From Paenibacillus sp. L3-i20 (GTDB lineage Bacteria > Bacillota > Bacilli > Paenibacillales > Paenibacillaceae): DNA of 64,000 nt. The notes under the pieces were generated by a model. The model was not told the DNA's origin. It was given only the letters and a program-made list of their open reading frames with translations, and made no database searches. The first letter of the stretch is position 1, and every line of letters begins with the position of its first letter. The DNA lies in the NCBI RefSeq assembly GCF_022180385.2, contig NZ_BQME02000002.1:1612001-1676000 (forward strand), in the 5' to 3' direction. Positions 46,362 to 55,930 of the stretch are shown in pieces. Both the position numbers and the translations under genes were made by a program.

Positions 46362-47671
46362 TTCGGTACGATAGATCCATCTTCCTCAAGCTTTACCCCA
46401 AACGATATTGACGTTAGTCGATCAAGCAATGCTTTCGCATCTTCACCTTCGAGCGGTGTTGGCTGAACTTCCGTAACAATCATCGGATTAAATGATAACT
46501 TACAATCAGCTTCCTTCGTGCAACTTGCATCAAGCACACCTGTTTCAGCTAGGGCACCTTTTGGATAATTAGTGAACACAAAATTGCCTAAGCTATATGC
46601 AATCCATTTCCCTTTATACGTCTCAAAGCCTTGCAGTACATGCGGATGACTGCCTATCACGAGATCAGCCCCCGCATCTATGTATATACGTGCGTTATTC
46701 TTTTGGTAAGGTTTGGGTTGATCTGTTTCCATTTCACCCCAGTGGACCATCACAACGACGATGTCCGCTTGTTTCTTCGCACTTTCTATCGCTGCTGCTG
46801 CACGTTTCGTCTCATACGTTTCCGCAATTCCTGCAACATTTTTATCCGCCTTCTGTTCGGCAAAAGGTATAACGTTGCTTACACCAATATAAGCAACCTT
46901 GATCCCTTTAACTTCTTTTATAACTGGAGCAAAAGCTTCTGTATCGTTATTTCCAGTGCCCATATGGCTTATACCAGCTTCGTCCAAATGAGTAATTGTA
47001 TCAACCATTCCTTCTACTCCTTGATCGAGCGCATGGTTGTTAGCTAAGCTAAACACATCAAAACCAGCATCACGAAGTGCAGGAAGTGCTTCTGGCAATC
47101 CTTTATATACATATTTATTGCCCACTAGTGGCGTTCCACGTTTCGTAATAGGAAGCTCCAAGTTTCCAGCTAACAGATCCGGTTCACTTAAATATAACAT
47201 TGCTTTCTCATAAGGAAATCCGTAGCCGTGTTGAGTCATAAAAGGTGTAACATATTCTCCTGGCAGCAAGTCGCCTACAAAGGATAAGGTGACTCTCTTA
47301 TCTGCCTCTTCAATTGTACCTTCTGTAGCATTATCGGTACTCGTTGGCAAAGGCTCCTCGGACTCTTTTACTCCGGGCTTCACTACTTCAGAAGAAGGTT
47401 CCTCTACTTTAGGTAGATCCTCGCCTTTTTTCCCATCGCTAGTTTTGTTTACGTTAGTCCCAGTCTGAGAATTGCTATTTTCCCCATTCTCTTGACTCGC
47501 TATAAAAGGAATCCAATCCCTCAGTCCTGCTTCTTTAGCATAAACCAATACAACACCTATTATGATAATGCTGCTTCCTAGTAGAATTAGTGTAAGACTT
47601 AATCGTTTGCGAAATCTCTTTTTTCGCTTTTCTTTCTCATTTTGACGAGAATTCGATCTGGATAATGACAT
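46358..47671 (-). CDS. CapA-family membrane-anchored phosphoesterase-like protein
   Basis: 437 residues. Basic N-terminus, one membrane helix (LTLILLGSSIIIIGVVLVYA near 27-46), a Ser/Glu/Pro-rich linker, then the PGA_cap domain: LSFVGDLLPGEYV, FDVFSLANNHALDQGVEGM, VVVMVHWGEMETDQP and LVIGSHPHVLQGFE (metal-binding Asp/Asn/His). The family is named after capsule poly-gamma-glutamate synthesis but most members are of unknown role. No capB/capC are near. Confidence 0.88.
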   Translation of the reverse strand: MSLSRSNSRQNEKEKRKKRFRKRLSLTLILLGSSIIIIGVVLVYAKEAGLRDWIPFIASQENGENSNSQTGTNVNKTSDGKKGEDLPKVEEPSSEVVKPGVKESEEPLPTSTDNATEGTIEEADKRVTLSFVGDLLPGEYVTPFMTQHGYGFPYEKAMLYLSEPDLLAGNLELPITKRGTPLVGNKYVYKGLPEALPALRDAGFDVFSLANNHALDQGVEGMVDTITHLDEAGISHMGTGNNDTEAFAPVIKEVKGIKVAYIGVSNVIPFAEQKADKNVAGIAETYETKRAAAAIESAKKQADIVVVMVHWGEMETDQPKPYQKNNARIYIDAGADLVIGSHPHVLQGFETYKGKWIAYSLGNFVFTNYPKGALAETGVLDASCTKEADCKLSFNPMIVTEVQPTPLEGEDAKALLDRLTSISFGVKLEEDGSIVPK

Positions 47672-47797
47672 TGAAAGACTCCTTTACCTGATAAACTATC
47701 ATTCAGAAAAGCTAGACTTCCTCATTATACCTTCTCTTTTCTCTTAAGCGAAGCTAATATTGTCCTATTTCTTCTTCGGGGAAAAATGACTTTTATT

Positions 47798-49216
47798 CTA
47801 TTGTTTGAGCAGAACAGCAGCAGCTTCTTTCCCTTGTCGTATACAATCGGGCAAACCTACACCATCGAATGCAGCACCAGTTACCCATACGCCAGGGAGC
47901 TGTTCTTTTAATCGGGTACGCAAAGTACTCATATTATCTACATGGCCAACAGGATATTGAGGCATAGATTGATTTAATCTCGTTACTTCTGTAAATATAG
48001 GTTCCGCAGTAATCCCCATTGTTACCCGAATATCTTGCCGAACAGCAGCAATAAGCTCATTATCTGGAAGCTTAATGCTTTCCTGATCCTCCGAATGACC
48101 TACATAACAACGGAGCAACACTTTATCATCTGGACTTGTATGTAGCCATTTGCTCGAAGTCCACGTGCAAGCAGTAATATGCAATCCTTCTGAACGCGGA
48201 ACTACAAAACCTGAACCATCAAACGATAAGCCGAATGTACTCTTTTCGAAAGCCATAACGACATTCGCTACCGAAACGTAACGGATATTACGAAGCTCTG
48301 GGCAATCTACCAGTGGCTCAAGTAAATCTGCTGCCGCAAACGCAGGCGCGGTCATTACGATGCGATCAGCAAGTAACCGTTCACCGCTGTCCAATTCAAT
48401 CCCATATCCGTTAGCCTCTCGCTCAATACGAGTTGCTTTCACACCGAGACGTCGTCCCACATCACTAAGGGCATCATCAAGACCATTAACAAGTGTAGAT
48501 AAACCTCCCTTAAACGTTAGAAACGTACTTCCAGGTGCATGAGGTGATGCTGCGGCTACTTTGCGATTATGCTGCATTCCTTTGATCAAACTTCCGAATT
48601 TACGTTCGGAATCCGCGAACTGGGGGAAAGTTGCCTTTAAACTGAGCTTCTTCAGATCACCTGCATAGATTCCTGCAAGCAATGGCTCTGCAATTCGTCG
48701 CATTACTTCTGTACCGACTCTTCGCTCTAGGAAACCACCTAGTGATTCATCTTCTTGGCTAGCCTTTGATGGCAAGAACAAGTCGAGCAATGCTCGCAAC
48801 TTCCCGCCCCAAGAGAGCAGACCCGTCATTGCAAATGGTCCAATTTCAGTTGGAATGCCAAGGACAAGTCCCGGCGGCATCGCAAACAGCTTCCTTTTGT
48901 GCATAATATATGTCTTTTTGGCCTCTGGATTCGTAGCTGTTAATTCACCTTCTAAGCCAAGTTCTTTCGCTAGGTCGACAATAGCTAATTTACGCGCCAA
49001 AAAAGAGTCCGGCCCCTTTTCGATAACGAAGCCATCCTTCTTGAGCGTATTAATTTTGCCACCTAGCGTTGGTGCACCATCTACGATTGTAAGATGTACC
49101 TTTTTACCTAATCGCTCCGCTTCTCGCTGCAAATAAAAAGCGGAGCTCAGTCCGCTGATCCCCCCGCCAATAATGACAATTCGATCAATCGTTTCTGTAC
49201 TCCGCATCATATTCAT
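47798..49216 (-). CDS. hemY: protoporphyrinogen/coproporphyrinogen oxidase
   Basis: 472 residues. FAD-binding Rossmann start IVIIGGGISGLSSAFYLQRE near 12-31, then LGGKINTLKKDGFVIEKGPD, and the closing VWVTGAAFDGVGLPDCIRQG. HemY/CgoX of Gram-positives oxidises coproporphyrinogen III to coproporphyrin III in the coproporphyrin-dependent haem pathway. Start overlaps the ferrochelatase gene as ATGA, so the three genes form one operon. Confidence 0.95.
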   Translation of the reverse strand: MNMMRSTETIDRIVIIGGGISGLSSAFYLQREAERLGKKVHLTIVDGAPTLGGKINTLKKDGFVIEKGPDSFLARKLAIVDLAKELGLEGELTATNPEAKKTYIMHKRKLFAMPPGLVLGIPTEIGPFAMTGLLSWGGKLRALLDLFLPSKASQEDESLGGFLERRVGTEVMRRIAEPLLAGIYAGDLKKLSLKATFPQFADSERKFGSLIKGMQHNRKVAAASPHAPGSTFLTFKGGLSTLVNGLDDALSDVGRRLGVKATRIEREANGYGIELDSGERLLADRIVMTAPAFAAADLLEPLVDCPELRNIRYVSVANVVMAFEKSTFGLSFDGSGFVVPRSEGLHITACTWTSSKWLHTSPDDKVLLRCYVGHSEDQESIKLPDNELIAAVRQDIRVTMGITAEPIFTEVTRLNQSMPQYPVGHVDNMSTLRTRLKEQLPGVWVTGAAFDGVGLPDCIRQGKEAAAVLLKQ

Positions 49217-50163
49217 TCCTCTCCAGTCACGATCATCGCATCTATGATCGATTCAGCCAATGTTTCCATATATAGTGGATCTTTATTTAACATTGCAATA
49301 CGTTCAAGTGTCATTCCAAGCTTTTCTGCTTCAGCCTTAGCTTCAATATCTAGATCGTAGAGCACTTCCAAATGATCCGATACGAAACCAACAGGTGCTA
49401 CCAATACCGCTTTAACATCCTCTTGTTGCAGCGTAGCTAGCGTCTCCAATATATCTGGGCCAAGCCAAGGCTCTTTCGTCCGACCTGCGCTCTGCCATGT
49501 AAATTGCCACTCCGTTATACCAGCAGCATCCGTTATTGCAGCAGATGTCTCCATCAACTGCTTTTCGTACGGATCACCAATCTCTCTAATCCGTTCAGGC
49601 AAGCTATGCGCACTAAAGAGAACTTTAACTTTCTGTTCTCCTCCAGTTACTTCCACAAGCTTTTTCAAACCATCCTGTACACGTTCCGTTAAAGCTTTAA
49701 GCAGCTTTGGATGAAGGTGATAGCTCTCTACAAACGACATCTCAATACCAAGTTCGCTTGCTTTTTCCTTAGCTCTCTTAATGTAACTACCTACGCTCAT
49801 TGTAGAATAATGAGGTGCAAGTACGATGCCGACAGCTCTGCTTATACCGTCTTGAGCCATCGCATCAACGCCGTCCTCAATATATGGCTTAGCATGTTTA
49901 AGACCTTGGTAACATGTATATTGACCCGGAGCTATTTGCTCAAGCTTGTCTTGCAGGCCTGCTACTTGTCCATTCGTATTTTCCCTTAGAGGGAATACTC
50001 CACCAACAATTGCATCATAACGATCCGTTAATTCAGCAAGCTGCTCCGATGTGGGTGGGTTACCGCGTCTAATATGTGTGTAGTAAGCTTCAACATCTTG
50101 CATGGATTCAGGTGTGCCGTATGACATTACTAACACGCCAATTTTACCATTGCGATCAGACAT
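49213..50163 (-). CDS. hemH: coproporphyrin ferrochelatase
   Basis: 316 residues. Class II chelatase marks: VLVMSYGTPESMQDVEAYYT, catalytic His in GIVLAPHYSTMSVGSYIKRA, VLFSAHSLPERI (His-Ser) and VAPVGFVSDHLEVLYD. Inserts iron in coproporphyrin III (CpfC). Length is normal. Overlaps hemE by 8 bp. Confidence 0.95.
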   Translation of the reverse strand: MSDRNGKIGVLVMSYGTPESMQDVEAYYTHIRRGNPPTSEQLAELTDRYDAIVGGVFPLRENTNGQVAGLQDKLEQIAPGQYTCYQGLKHAKPYIEDGVDAMAQDGISRAVGIVLAPHYSTMSVGSYIKRAKEKASELGIEMSFVESYHLHPKLLKALTERVQDGLKKLVEVTGGEQKVKVLFSAHSLPERIREIGDPYEKQLMETSAAITDAAGITEWQFTWQSAGRTKEPWLGPDILETLATLQQEDVKAVLVAPVGFVSDHLEVLYDLDIEAKAEAEKLGMTLERIAMLNKDPLYMETLAESIIDAMIVTGEE

Positions 50164-51226
50164 TGCTTGTCGCCCCTTTGTTCTGTGCTTTAATAGCTTT
50201 CTCGGAATACGTATGGATAAAGGCTGTCAATTCAGCAAGCTTTTCTAAAGAAGCTTCTGGGAAGAGACCATGCCCCAAATTAAATATAAAACCTGGATCT
50301 GTGATACCTTGATCAATAATTTCAGCAGCATATGATTCAATAACGCTCATTGGCGCTGTCAATATTGTAGGATCAAGATTTCCTTGAACCGCAAACTTAT
50401 GATCTAACCTTCTGCGACCTTCAGGTATCGACACACGCCAATCAAGGCCAATTACATTTGCCTTAAGGTTGTGAAGCTCAGGTAGAAGCTCGCCAGAGCT
50501 GACACCAGGGAAATAGATTTTCGGTTGTGGCAAATCCGACAACTCATCAAATATTCTTTCAATCGTCGGCAGTACAAATCGTTTAAAGTCAGCAGGTGCG
50601 AGCGCACCAACCCAGCTGTCAAACAATTGGAACGCTTTGCCCCCAGCAGCGACATGTGCACGCAAGTAGGTAATAACCATATCACCAAGCTTACGCATAA
50701 GTTCATGCCATACTTTTGGTTCGCTATACATCATTTCTTTTGTGCTCAAATAATTTTTGGACGGTCTGCCTTCAATTAAATAACTTGCAATAGTGAATGG
50801 CGCTCCCGCAAATGTAATAAGCGGCACATCTAGCTCGCGATCCAATATACGAATTGTTTCAATTACATGACCCAAGTCGCCTTCAACATCGATAGGTTTC
50901 AATCTCTCCACATCCGCTGCTGATCGAATCGGATTATGGATGACTGGACCGATATTAGCAACGATATCGAAGTCAATACCGATTGATGCTACAGGGTTCA
51001 TAATATCAGAATATAAAATAGCAGCATCCACACCTAACTTGCGAACCGGCATTAGTGTTACCTCTGCCGCAAGTTCTGGCTGCTTGCAAATTTCAAGTAA
51101 AGAATATTTTTCTTTAATTTTACGATACTCAGGGTCATACCTTCCTGCTTGTCGCATATACCATACCGGCACACGATCTACGTGTTCCTTCATGCTTGCC
51201 CGTATGAAACGGTCGTTATAAGACAT
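50156..51226 (-). CDS. hemE: uroporphyrinogen decarboxylase
   Basis: 356 residues. Family signatures: VPVWYMRQAGRYDPEYRKIK near 18-37 and the second signature ITFAGAPFTIASYLIEGRPS near 134-153. Decarboxylates uroporphyrinogen III to coproporphyrinogen III. First gene of hemE-H-Y; promoter at 51264-51292. Confidence 0.96.
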   Translation of the reverse strand: MSYNDRFIRASMKEHVDRVPVWYMRQAGRYDPEYRKIKEKYSLLEICKQPELAAEVTLMPVRKLGVDAAILYSDIMNPVASIGIDFDIVANIGPVIHNPIRSAADVERLKPIDVEGDLGHVIETIRILDRELDVPLITFAGAPFTIASYLIEGRPSKNYLSTKEMMYSEPKVWHELMRKLGDMVITYLRAHVAAGGKAFQLFDSWVGALAPADFKRFVLPTIERIFDELSDLPQPKIYFPGVSSGELLPELHNLKANVIGLDWRVSIPEGRRRLDHKFAVQGNLDPTILTAPMSVIESYAAEIIDQGITDPGFIFNLGHGLFPEASLEKLAELTAFIHTYSEKAIKAQNKGATSNV

Positions 51227-51263
51227 TCCCGTTCCTCTTTTCTATGTATTATTATCTGCTACC

Positions 51264-51292
51264 ATTATGCCCTTTTTCCCGTACCCTAACAA
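51264..51292 (-). promoter_or_regulatory. promoter of the hem operon
   Basis: Minus strand TTGTTA (51292-51287), 17-bp spacer, CATAAT (51269-51264), 38 bp before hemE. Confidence 0.6.
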
Positions 51293-51362
51293 CTGCCAAT
51301 ACACCGTCTCCTATGACAATAGTATGACAATCACGAACCGGCTGCTTGAGGAGCAAATAAAA

Positions 51363-51383
51363 TAGACAGGAACAACGTCCTGT
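51363..51383 (-). terminator. terminator of the pilMNO operon
   Basis: GACAGGA, 6-nt loop, TCCTGTC followed on the minus strand by TATTTTATTTG; lies shortly after the PilO-like stop codon. Confidence 0.8.
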
Positions 51384-51406
51384 CCGCCTCTAATCATTGT
51401 TACATT

Positions 51407-52144
51407 CTATTGTGTTTTGTTAGTAAATAAATGTGCATATTGCCCCAATATATAAGTACGAATATCAAGATCAATTTCATAAATAGGCTCATCCAGATTA
51501 ATCATCGGTCTCTCCTTTATATTAGGATGATCCTCTTCAGCCTGCTTTCTTGACTTGTGCGTAATTACCCACTTCATATTTTGATAAAGCCTATCATGCT
51601 GATGCAAATGGTTGATAGATGATAATATACCTTCTCGATTTCCGATTAGCTTTAACTTAAAAACAGGTTCTATCATCGTACCAGTTGGCGTTTGTATACC
51701 GGGACTGGAAATTTCATTTGGGTTTGGTTCTGTGTTTCCATTAGGACCTGTATTCCCACTAGCTTGCACTTGGACCGCACCATTATTATCTAATCCAGAT
51801 TGATTTAAATAAGTAACATAAACGTTTGAAATGGCTGCAACTTCTAGGAAATCAAGCAGTACATCTGAATCTTTTCGTTCGAACGGAGCTCTGATTTTTA
51901 ATTTGTCAACATCCGATTGTGGAAGCTTTTGCAGCGTATATGTATCAGCTAGTTGAAAAGATTGCGCGAGACTTTCTTTTAACATCAACTCATTTTTTGT
52001 TGTCTCACGCCGCTGGGGTAATGTTACTAATAATAACATTGCGACATTCACTATTAAAAATATAAACACTACAATAATTAACACAATTTGCATTCGACTT
52101 AAAGAAGCTCCAGCAAGCAGGTTTTGTCGTTGAAGTTTAATCAT
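51407..52144 (-). CDS. PilO-like pilus assembly protein
   Basis: 245 residues. A single membrane helix at about 18-40 (SRMQIVLIIVVFIFLIVNVA) then a ferredoxin-like periplasmic-type domain with a low-complexity Asn/Gly/Pro insert (GNTGPNGNTEPNPNEISSPG) near 130-150. PilO forms the inner-membrane alignment complex with PilN and PilM. Called mostly by position: 4-bp overlap with the PilN-like gene. Confidence 0.75.
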   Translation of the reverse strand: MIKLQRQNLLAGASLSRMQIVLIIVVFIFLIVNVAMLLLVTLPQRRETTKNELMLKESLAQSFQLADTYTLQKLPQSDVDKLKIRAPFERKDSDVLLDFLEVAAISNVYVTYLNQSGLDNNGAVQVQASGNTGPNGNTEPNPNEISSPGIQTPTGTMIEPVFKLKLIGNREGILSSINHLHQHDRLYQNMKWVITHKSRKQAEEDHPNIKERPMINLDEPIYEIDLDIRTYILGQYAHLFTNKTQ

Positions 52145-52737
52145 GACGGTTGACCTCCTGCCTTTTCTAAATGAATGGCCAGCTTTAACTTATAGATGTC
52201 TTTTTCTTTTTCACCGTTTGATTGGTCAGCATTTTCAGCATCCTCATTATTTTTACTTAAATATGTAGTATCAAGTTTTACTTCTTTAAGCCTATTATCC
52301 TGCTCAAGCTGCTCAATATATTCAATCAAACTTTCAAGTTTTTGAAATTCAAAATCAATAGTTAGTTTATTAAACTCATCTGCTGTCAAAAGCTTAATAA
52401 TATCCTGTTTCTGCAATGGTTCTACTACCGCAGATATGTACGGCGCCCAGTCTATGCGACTTTTTTCATTTTTTTCAATAAACATTTTGGCATCTGCATA
52501 TGCATTTCGTTTTGCAATTAGTTCGCCATTTTCTTTTAAGTCTTTAATCTGAATTTCTGTTTGCTTTGTTACTTTATCGAACACTTCTGCTTCTGTTTTC
52601 CATTTTGAAGCGAGCACCCACTGCACAACAATAGCGATTGTTAAAATCAAAGCTAATACAATTAGAATTAATCCTTGTGATGGTCGAGGTGCCTTCTTTT
52701 TGGGCGGGAGTAAATTAATCGTTCCAACATTCCACAT
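52141..52737 (-). CDS. PilN-like pilus assembly protein
   Basis: 198 residues from ATG 52737, which overlaps the PilM stop as TAATG. Cytoplasmic NVGTINLLPPKKK is the PilM-binding INLLP motif, followed by one membrane helix (LILIVLALILTIAIVVQWVL) and a coiled-coil/ferredoxin-like outer part. Partner of PilM and PilO. Confidence 0.85.
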   Translation of the reverse strand: MWNVGTINLLPPKKKAPRPSQGLILIVLALILTIAIVVQWVLASKWKTEAEVFDKVTKQTEIQIKDLKENGELIAKRNAYADAKMFIEKNEKSRIDWAPYISAVVEPLQKQDIIKLLTADEFNKLTIDFEFQKLESLIEYIEQLEQDNRLKEVKLDTTYLSKNNEDAENADQSNGEKEKDIYKLKLAIHLEKAGGQPS

Positions 52738-53789
52738 TACTTTCCACCCCTTAATGCAAGACCGAGCGTCACAGCGTATACTGGTATACTCCATCCACTC
52801 ACATCAACATCCATAGGTAGACTATCCCACTCTACTTGACACACCTTTGGAGTCAGCCCCTCTTGCATCATCTCAGTTAAATGAATCATATTGTCACTAG
52901 GTAAATCTCCAGTTAACATTATACTTTGAAAAGTTTGCTCACTTTTTCCTAATGAATAGTAGTAAAAGTTCATTAATCTATCAATCTCTTCAATTAAATC
53001 CTGTGCCGCATTTGTGAATAATTGTTTTGGATCCGTGTAGTTATCAAGCCAAACATTTCCTTGTTTCACTTCACTGCTCATCATTAGTTGAAAAGGTACT
53101 TCAACGAGTCTCGACAATCGGATAGCACCGTTATCAATAATAGTAATTTCGCTGCTTAGTTCATTCACGTTTACGATCAAATAACAATTTGCTTGTAGAT
53201 CTCTATTACTTTGTGTAAGCAGCCGTAACAGTGAGAATGGCTTAATCTCAAAACTGATTGGTTTAAGTTTAATACTCTCGAACATATCTGCATATTGACG
53301 CAAAATGTTTGTAGACGCTGCTACAACGAGTACTTCCGCTAGTTTTTCAACCTCGTTATTCGCTGTTTCCGACGATCCTGATTGTGAGCTTGGAAGCTTC
53401 ACAAAATCATAATAAGGATCTTCAAATGCTAAGTGAAGATTATTATTCATTTCAAACTGAACGAGCTTCTTTAACTCCATATGTGACAAATCCGGGAGCT
53501 TCAAAGTACGAACCATCACCGTTTCGCTAGGCACCGAGAAATGAACATGATTCGATAAAAATTTATTAGCTTTTAATAGATTATCAATTGCCTCCCCAAG
53601 CTCTGTGGCATCAACGATTTTACCATCCTGTAGCAACCCCTCTTTTAATGGTGACCTTGCATAGCGGACCACATTATTGTTGCCTTTTCCGTCAGTAAGC
53701 AACTCACATGCTTTTATTTCTTTTTCTGTCAGCTCAATTCCAATACTGAGTTGTTTACCTGCTAAGCTACGCAACAATGATTTAATCAA
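52737..53789 (-). CDS. pilM: PilM-like actin-fold pilus assembly protein
   Basis: 350 residues from TTG 53789, placed 6 nt after AGGAGG. Actin/FtsA fold: SIGIELTEKEIKACELLTDG at the start, TVMVRTLKLPDLSHMELKKL near 105-124 and the SIMLTGDLPSDNMIHLTEMM region. PilM binds PilN's N-terminus on the cytoplasmic face. Confidence 0.88.
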   Translation of the reverse strand: MIKSLLRSLAGKQLSIGIELTEKEIKACELLTDGKGNNNVVRYARSPLKEGLLQDGKIVDATELGEAIDNLLKANKFLSNHVHFSVPSETVMVRTLKLPDLSHMELKKLVQFEMNNNLHLAFEDPYYDFVKLPSSQSGSSETANNEVEKLAEVLVVAASTNILRQYADMFESIKLKPISFEIKPFSLLRLLTQSNRDLQANCYLIVNVNELSSEITIIDNGAIRLSRLVEVPFQLMMSSEVKQGNVWLDNYTDPKQLFTNAAQDLIEEIDRLMNFYYYSLGKSEQTFQSIMLTGDLPSDNMIHLTEMMQEGLTPKVCQVEWDSLPMDVDVSGWSIPVYAVTLGLALRGGK

Positions 53790-53839
53790 TGGGATCCTCC
53801 TTCTATAGTACATATCAATCAAAAAATACTCTTAACTTA

Positions 53840-55390
53840 TTAACCTGTAATACAGACTGCTTTTTCGTTTGTATAATTAATAAATTTCGTTGTACCTCCA
53901 ACCATAAAAGCATTCATTTTGTTATCCGTATTTGCAATTGCAACTTCACTTATCGAAGCATTTTCATAAACGATAAAATTGCCGTTCACTACAAGCTTTT
54001 TCGTCCCAGCTACAGCAATAGTAAAATTTTTATCAGCTATTAAGTCTGTCCCAACAACAATGACATCAAGATTGTTGCCAAATTTCATATCGTTACCCGA
54101 CACAAGCGCGCCACCAATTTGCAAGTCTTTAACACGATTTGAAAATTCCATCGTTTTCTTCGAAATAAAATTTCCACCTACTGCAAATTTCTCGATTGTA
54201 TTGTTAAATTTCATTGACCCCTTAATTAACATAGAACGATTTACCGTCCAATTTTCTATCGTACTGGCTTGCTCCCCAATCAGGTCCCCCCCGATTATTA
54301 GATCTCCTTCTACTTGCAGATCATATGCCGTATTCTTAAAAGTTAAGTTGCCTCCAATAATAAGGTCACCTTTTACAATTAACTTATTAACAGGACCTCC
54401 TGAACCAATTATGGCATCTCCCCGTACATAAACCGAGTCTGAAAATGTTAGCTGTTCATTTGGGGTATATACAGCTGATCCAATTGCAGTCTGAACATTT
54501 AGTATGGTCAAGTTTCCGCCGACTCTCGTCTTGCCATTAACCGTCGTTTTTTTTGATATATTTTCTGCAAAAACGAGATTACCTGCTGCTTCTATTCCGT
54601 CAATCAATGTTACATCTGAGCTGGTCCCTATAATATTTATGTTTCCTGCATAAGCGCCCACTTTGCTAGATCCATTTATTACTTTATCCGTTAATGCTGT
54701 CTTGTTATTGTTGATTGTCGCTACATCTTCTAATCTGCTTGCATTTGTTTGTTGGAACACTGTCGTTAAGTAGTGTTCGGATTGTTGACCGAAGTCTGCT
54801 CTGAATTTAACCGGGTTATAACTATGGTCAATAAAGTCAGTACTAGGAACCGGACATTTTACAAATATTCGATCATTTACAGGATTATTTTGTATGACTG
54901 TTTTATGTCCTGGTATAGGTGGTTTTGTTGGTTCCGGTTTAGTTGGCGGTGATGTTACTTCTGGGATTTCCGGAAGTGCCTTTAAAGGATATTTCAATTT
55001 GCTGACTCTTTTTTGATTACCTTCTCCGCTTTGCGAAGTAAAGATAACAGCTATAGCTTTGCCTTCTTTTTCCTCCCATTTTAAAACTACTTTTCCGGGT
55101 CCAGATTTGAATTCAGCCAAGTTAGCCACAGAATTGTAGATTGCTTCAACATCTTCCTTCGTATATTTTTTATTCGTTTTTGTTTGTAGATTTTCATATA
55201 ATCGTCCAAATACAGAATAAGCAGAGTGGGCTTGTGTAAAGGCAATTTCTTTATTTCCTCCCGTCTTGGCCTGCAACAAACCGTTATTCGTTTGTAGTAC
55301 AAGCGGGGCTATCATTATCGCAAGAACTACGATAAATCCGAATGCTATCATCAAAGTGCCGCCCTTTTCGGACTTAATATATTTTTGCAT
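53840..55390 (-). CDS. pilin-like N-terminus fused to a bactofilin-like beta-solenoid
   Basis: 516 residues. N-terminus KSEKGGTLMIAFGFIVVLAI is like the PilX class of minor pilins (charged leader, Gly-Gly, hydrophobic helix). A Pro/Thr-rich hinge (VTSPPTKPEPTKPPIPGHK) follows near 142-165. From about 235 to the end there are many turns of the type GDLIIGGNLTF / GDLIIGGDLIG, a right-handed beta-solenoid resembling bactofilins. It heads the operon with pilM-N-O, so an extracellular tip or stalk role is likely but inferred. Confidence 0.75.
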   Translation of the reverse strand: MQKYIKSEKGGTLMIAFGFIVVLAIMIAPLVLQTNNGLLQAKTGGNKEIAFTQAHSAYSVFGRLYENLQTKTNKKYTKEDVEAIYNSVANLAEFKSGPGKVVLKWEEKEGKAIAVIFTSQSGEGNQKRVSKLKYPLKALPEIPEVTSPPTKPEPTKPPIPGHKTVIQNNPVNDRIFVKCPVPSTDFIDHSYNPVKFRADFGQQSEHYLTTVFQQTNASRLEDVATINNNKTALTDKVINGSSKVGAYAGNINIIGTSSDVTLIDGIEAAGNLVFAENISKKTTVNGKTRVGGNLTILNVQTAIGSAVYTPNEQLTFSDSVYVRGDAIIGSGGPVNKLIVKGDLIIGGNLTFKNTAYDLQVEGDLIIGGDLIGEQASTIENWTVNRSMLIKGSMKFNNTIEKFAVGGNFISKKTMEFSNRVKDLQIGGALVSGNDMKFGNNLDVIVVGTDLIADKNFTIAVAGTKKLVVNGNFIVYENASISEVAIANTDNKMNAFMVGGTTKFINYTNEKAVCITG

Positions 55391-55421
55391 TGCCTTCCCT
55401 CCTGCGTTCCTATATTCTATT

Positions 55422-55441
55422 AGTAAACCTATAGGTTTACT
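55422..55441. promoter_or_regulatory. perfect 20-bp palindrome in the divergent pilin promoter region
   Basis: AGTAAACCTA joined to TAGGTTTACT without a gap. It sits midway between two divergent pilus transcription units with 72 bp between start codons, the classical place for an operator. Confidence 0.75.
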
Positions 55442-55462
55442 CTAAATTTATGGAGGTTCTCG

Positions 55463-55915
55463 ATGAACAACCAAAAAGGATTAACATTAGTTGAGGTGCT
55501 AGGTACAGTCGTTTTATTAGGTATAGCTATTCTTGCAATTACTTTTGTTTTACAGCAATCTACGATACATTCCAAAGACAATGAGCAGCAAGATCGATCC
55601 GTACAAATTACAAGATCAGTATTAGAAGAGATTAAAAACAATTCACGACTAGGAACTGCTACTATTTTTGATCAGAATGTTAACTTATCGCCATCGAGCT
55701 CAACTGTTCAGTCTATTCAATATCCAAAAGTAAATCCGAAATATACTATTTCTATTTCAATATCAAATTCTACTTTTAACGATCTAACGATAGCTAAAAC
55801 GGGTGGAGATCTAATTATTCCGTTGAAAAACATATTTAAACTAGTAAATGTAACTAGTGCAAACAAGGAAACTGGCAAGCAGTTTACACTGAAAGCATAT
55901 GTAGAATTCAGCTAA
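55463..55915 (+). CDS. type IV prepilin-like minor pilin
   Basis: 150 residues. Prepilin leader MNNQKG cleaved before LTLVEVLGTVVLLGIAILAI; Glu at position 5 of the mature protein is kept. The globular part is small. Divergent from the 53840 gene and followed without gap by another prepilin, with which it likely forms a minor-pilin pair (PilV-like). Confidence 0.88.
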   Translation: MNNQKGLTLVEVLGTVVLLGIAILAITFVLQQSTIHSKDNEQQDRSVQITRSVLEEIKNNSRLGTATIFDQNVNLSPSSSTVQSIQYPKVNPKYTISISISNSTFNDLTIAKTGGDLIIPLKNIFKLVNVTSANKETGKQFTLKAYVEFS

Positions 55916-55930
55916 TTGAGGGGTGTCCTT

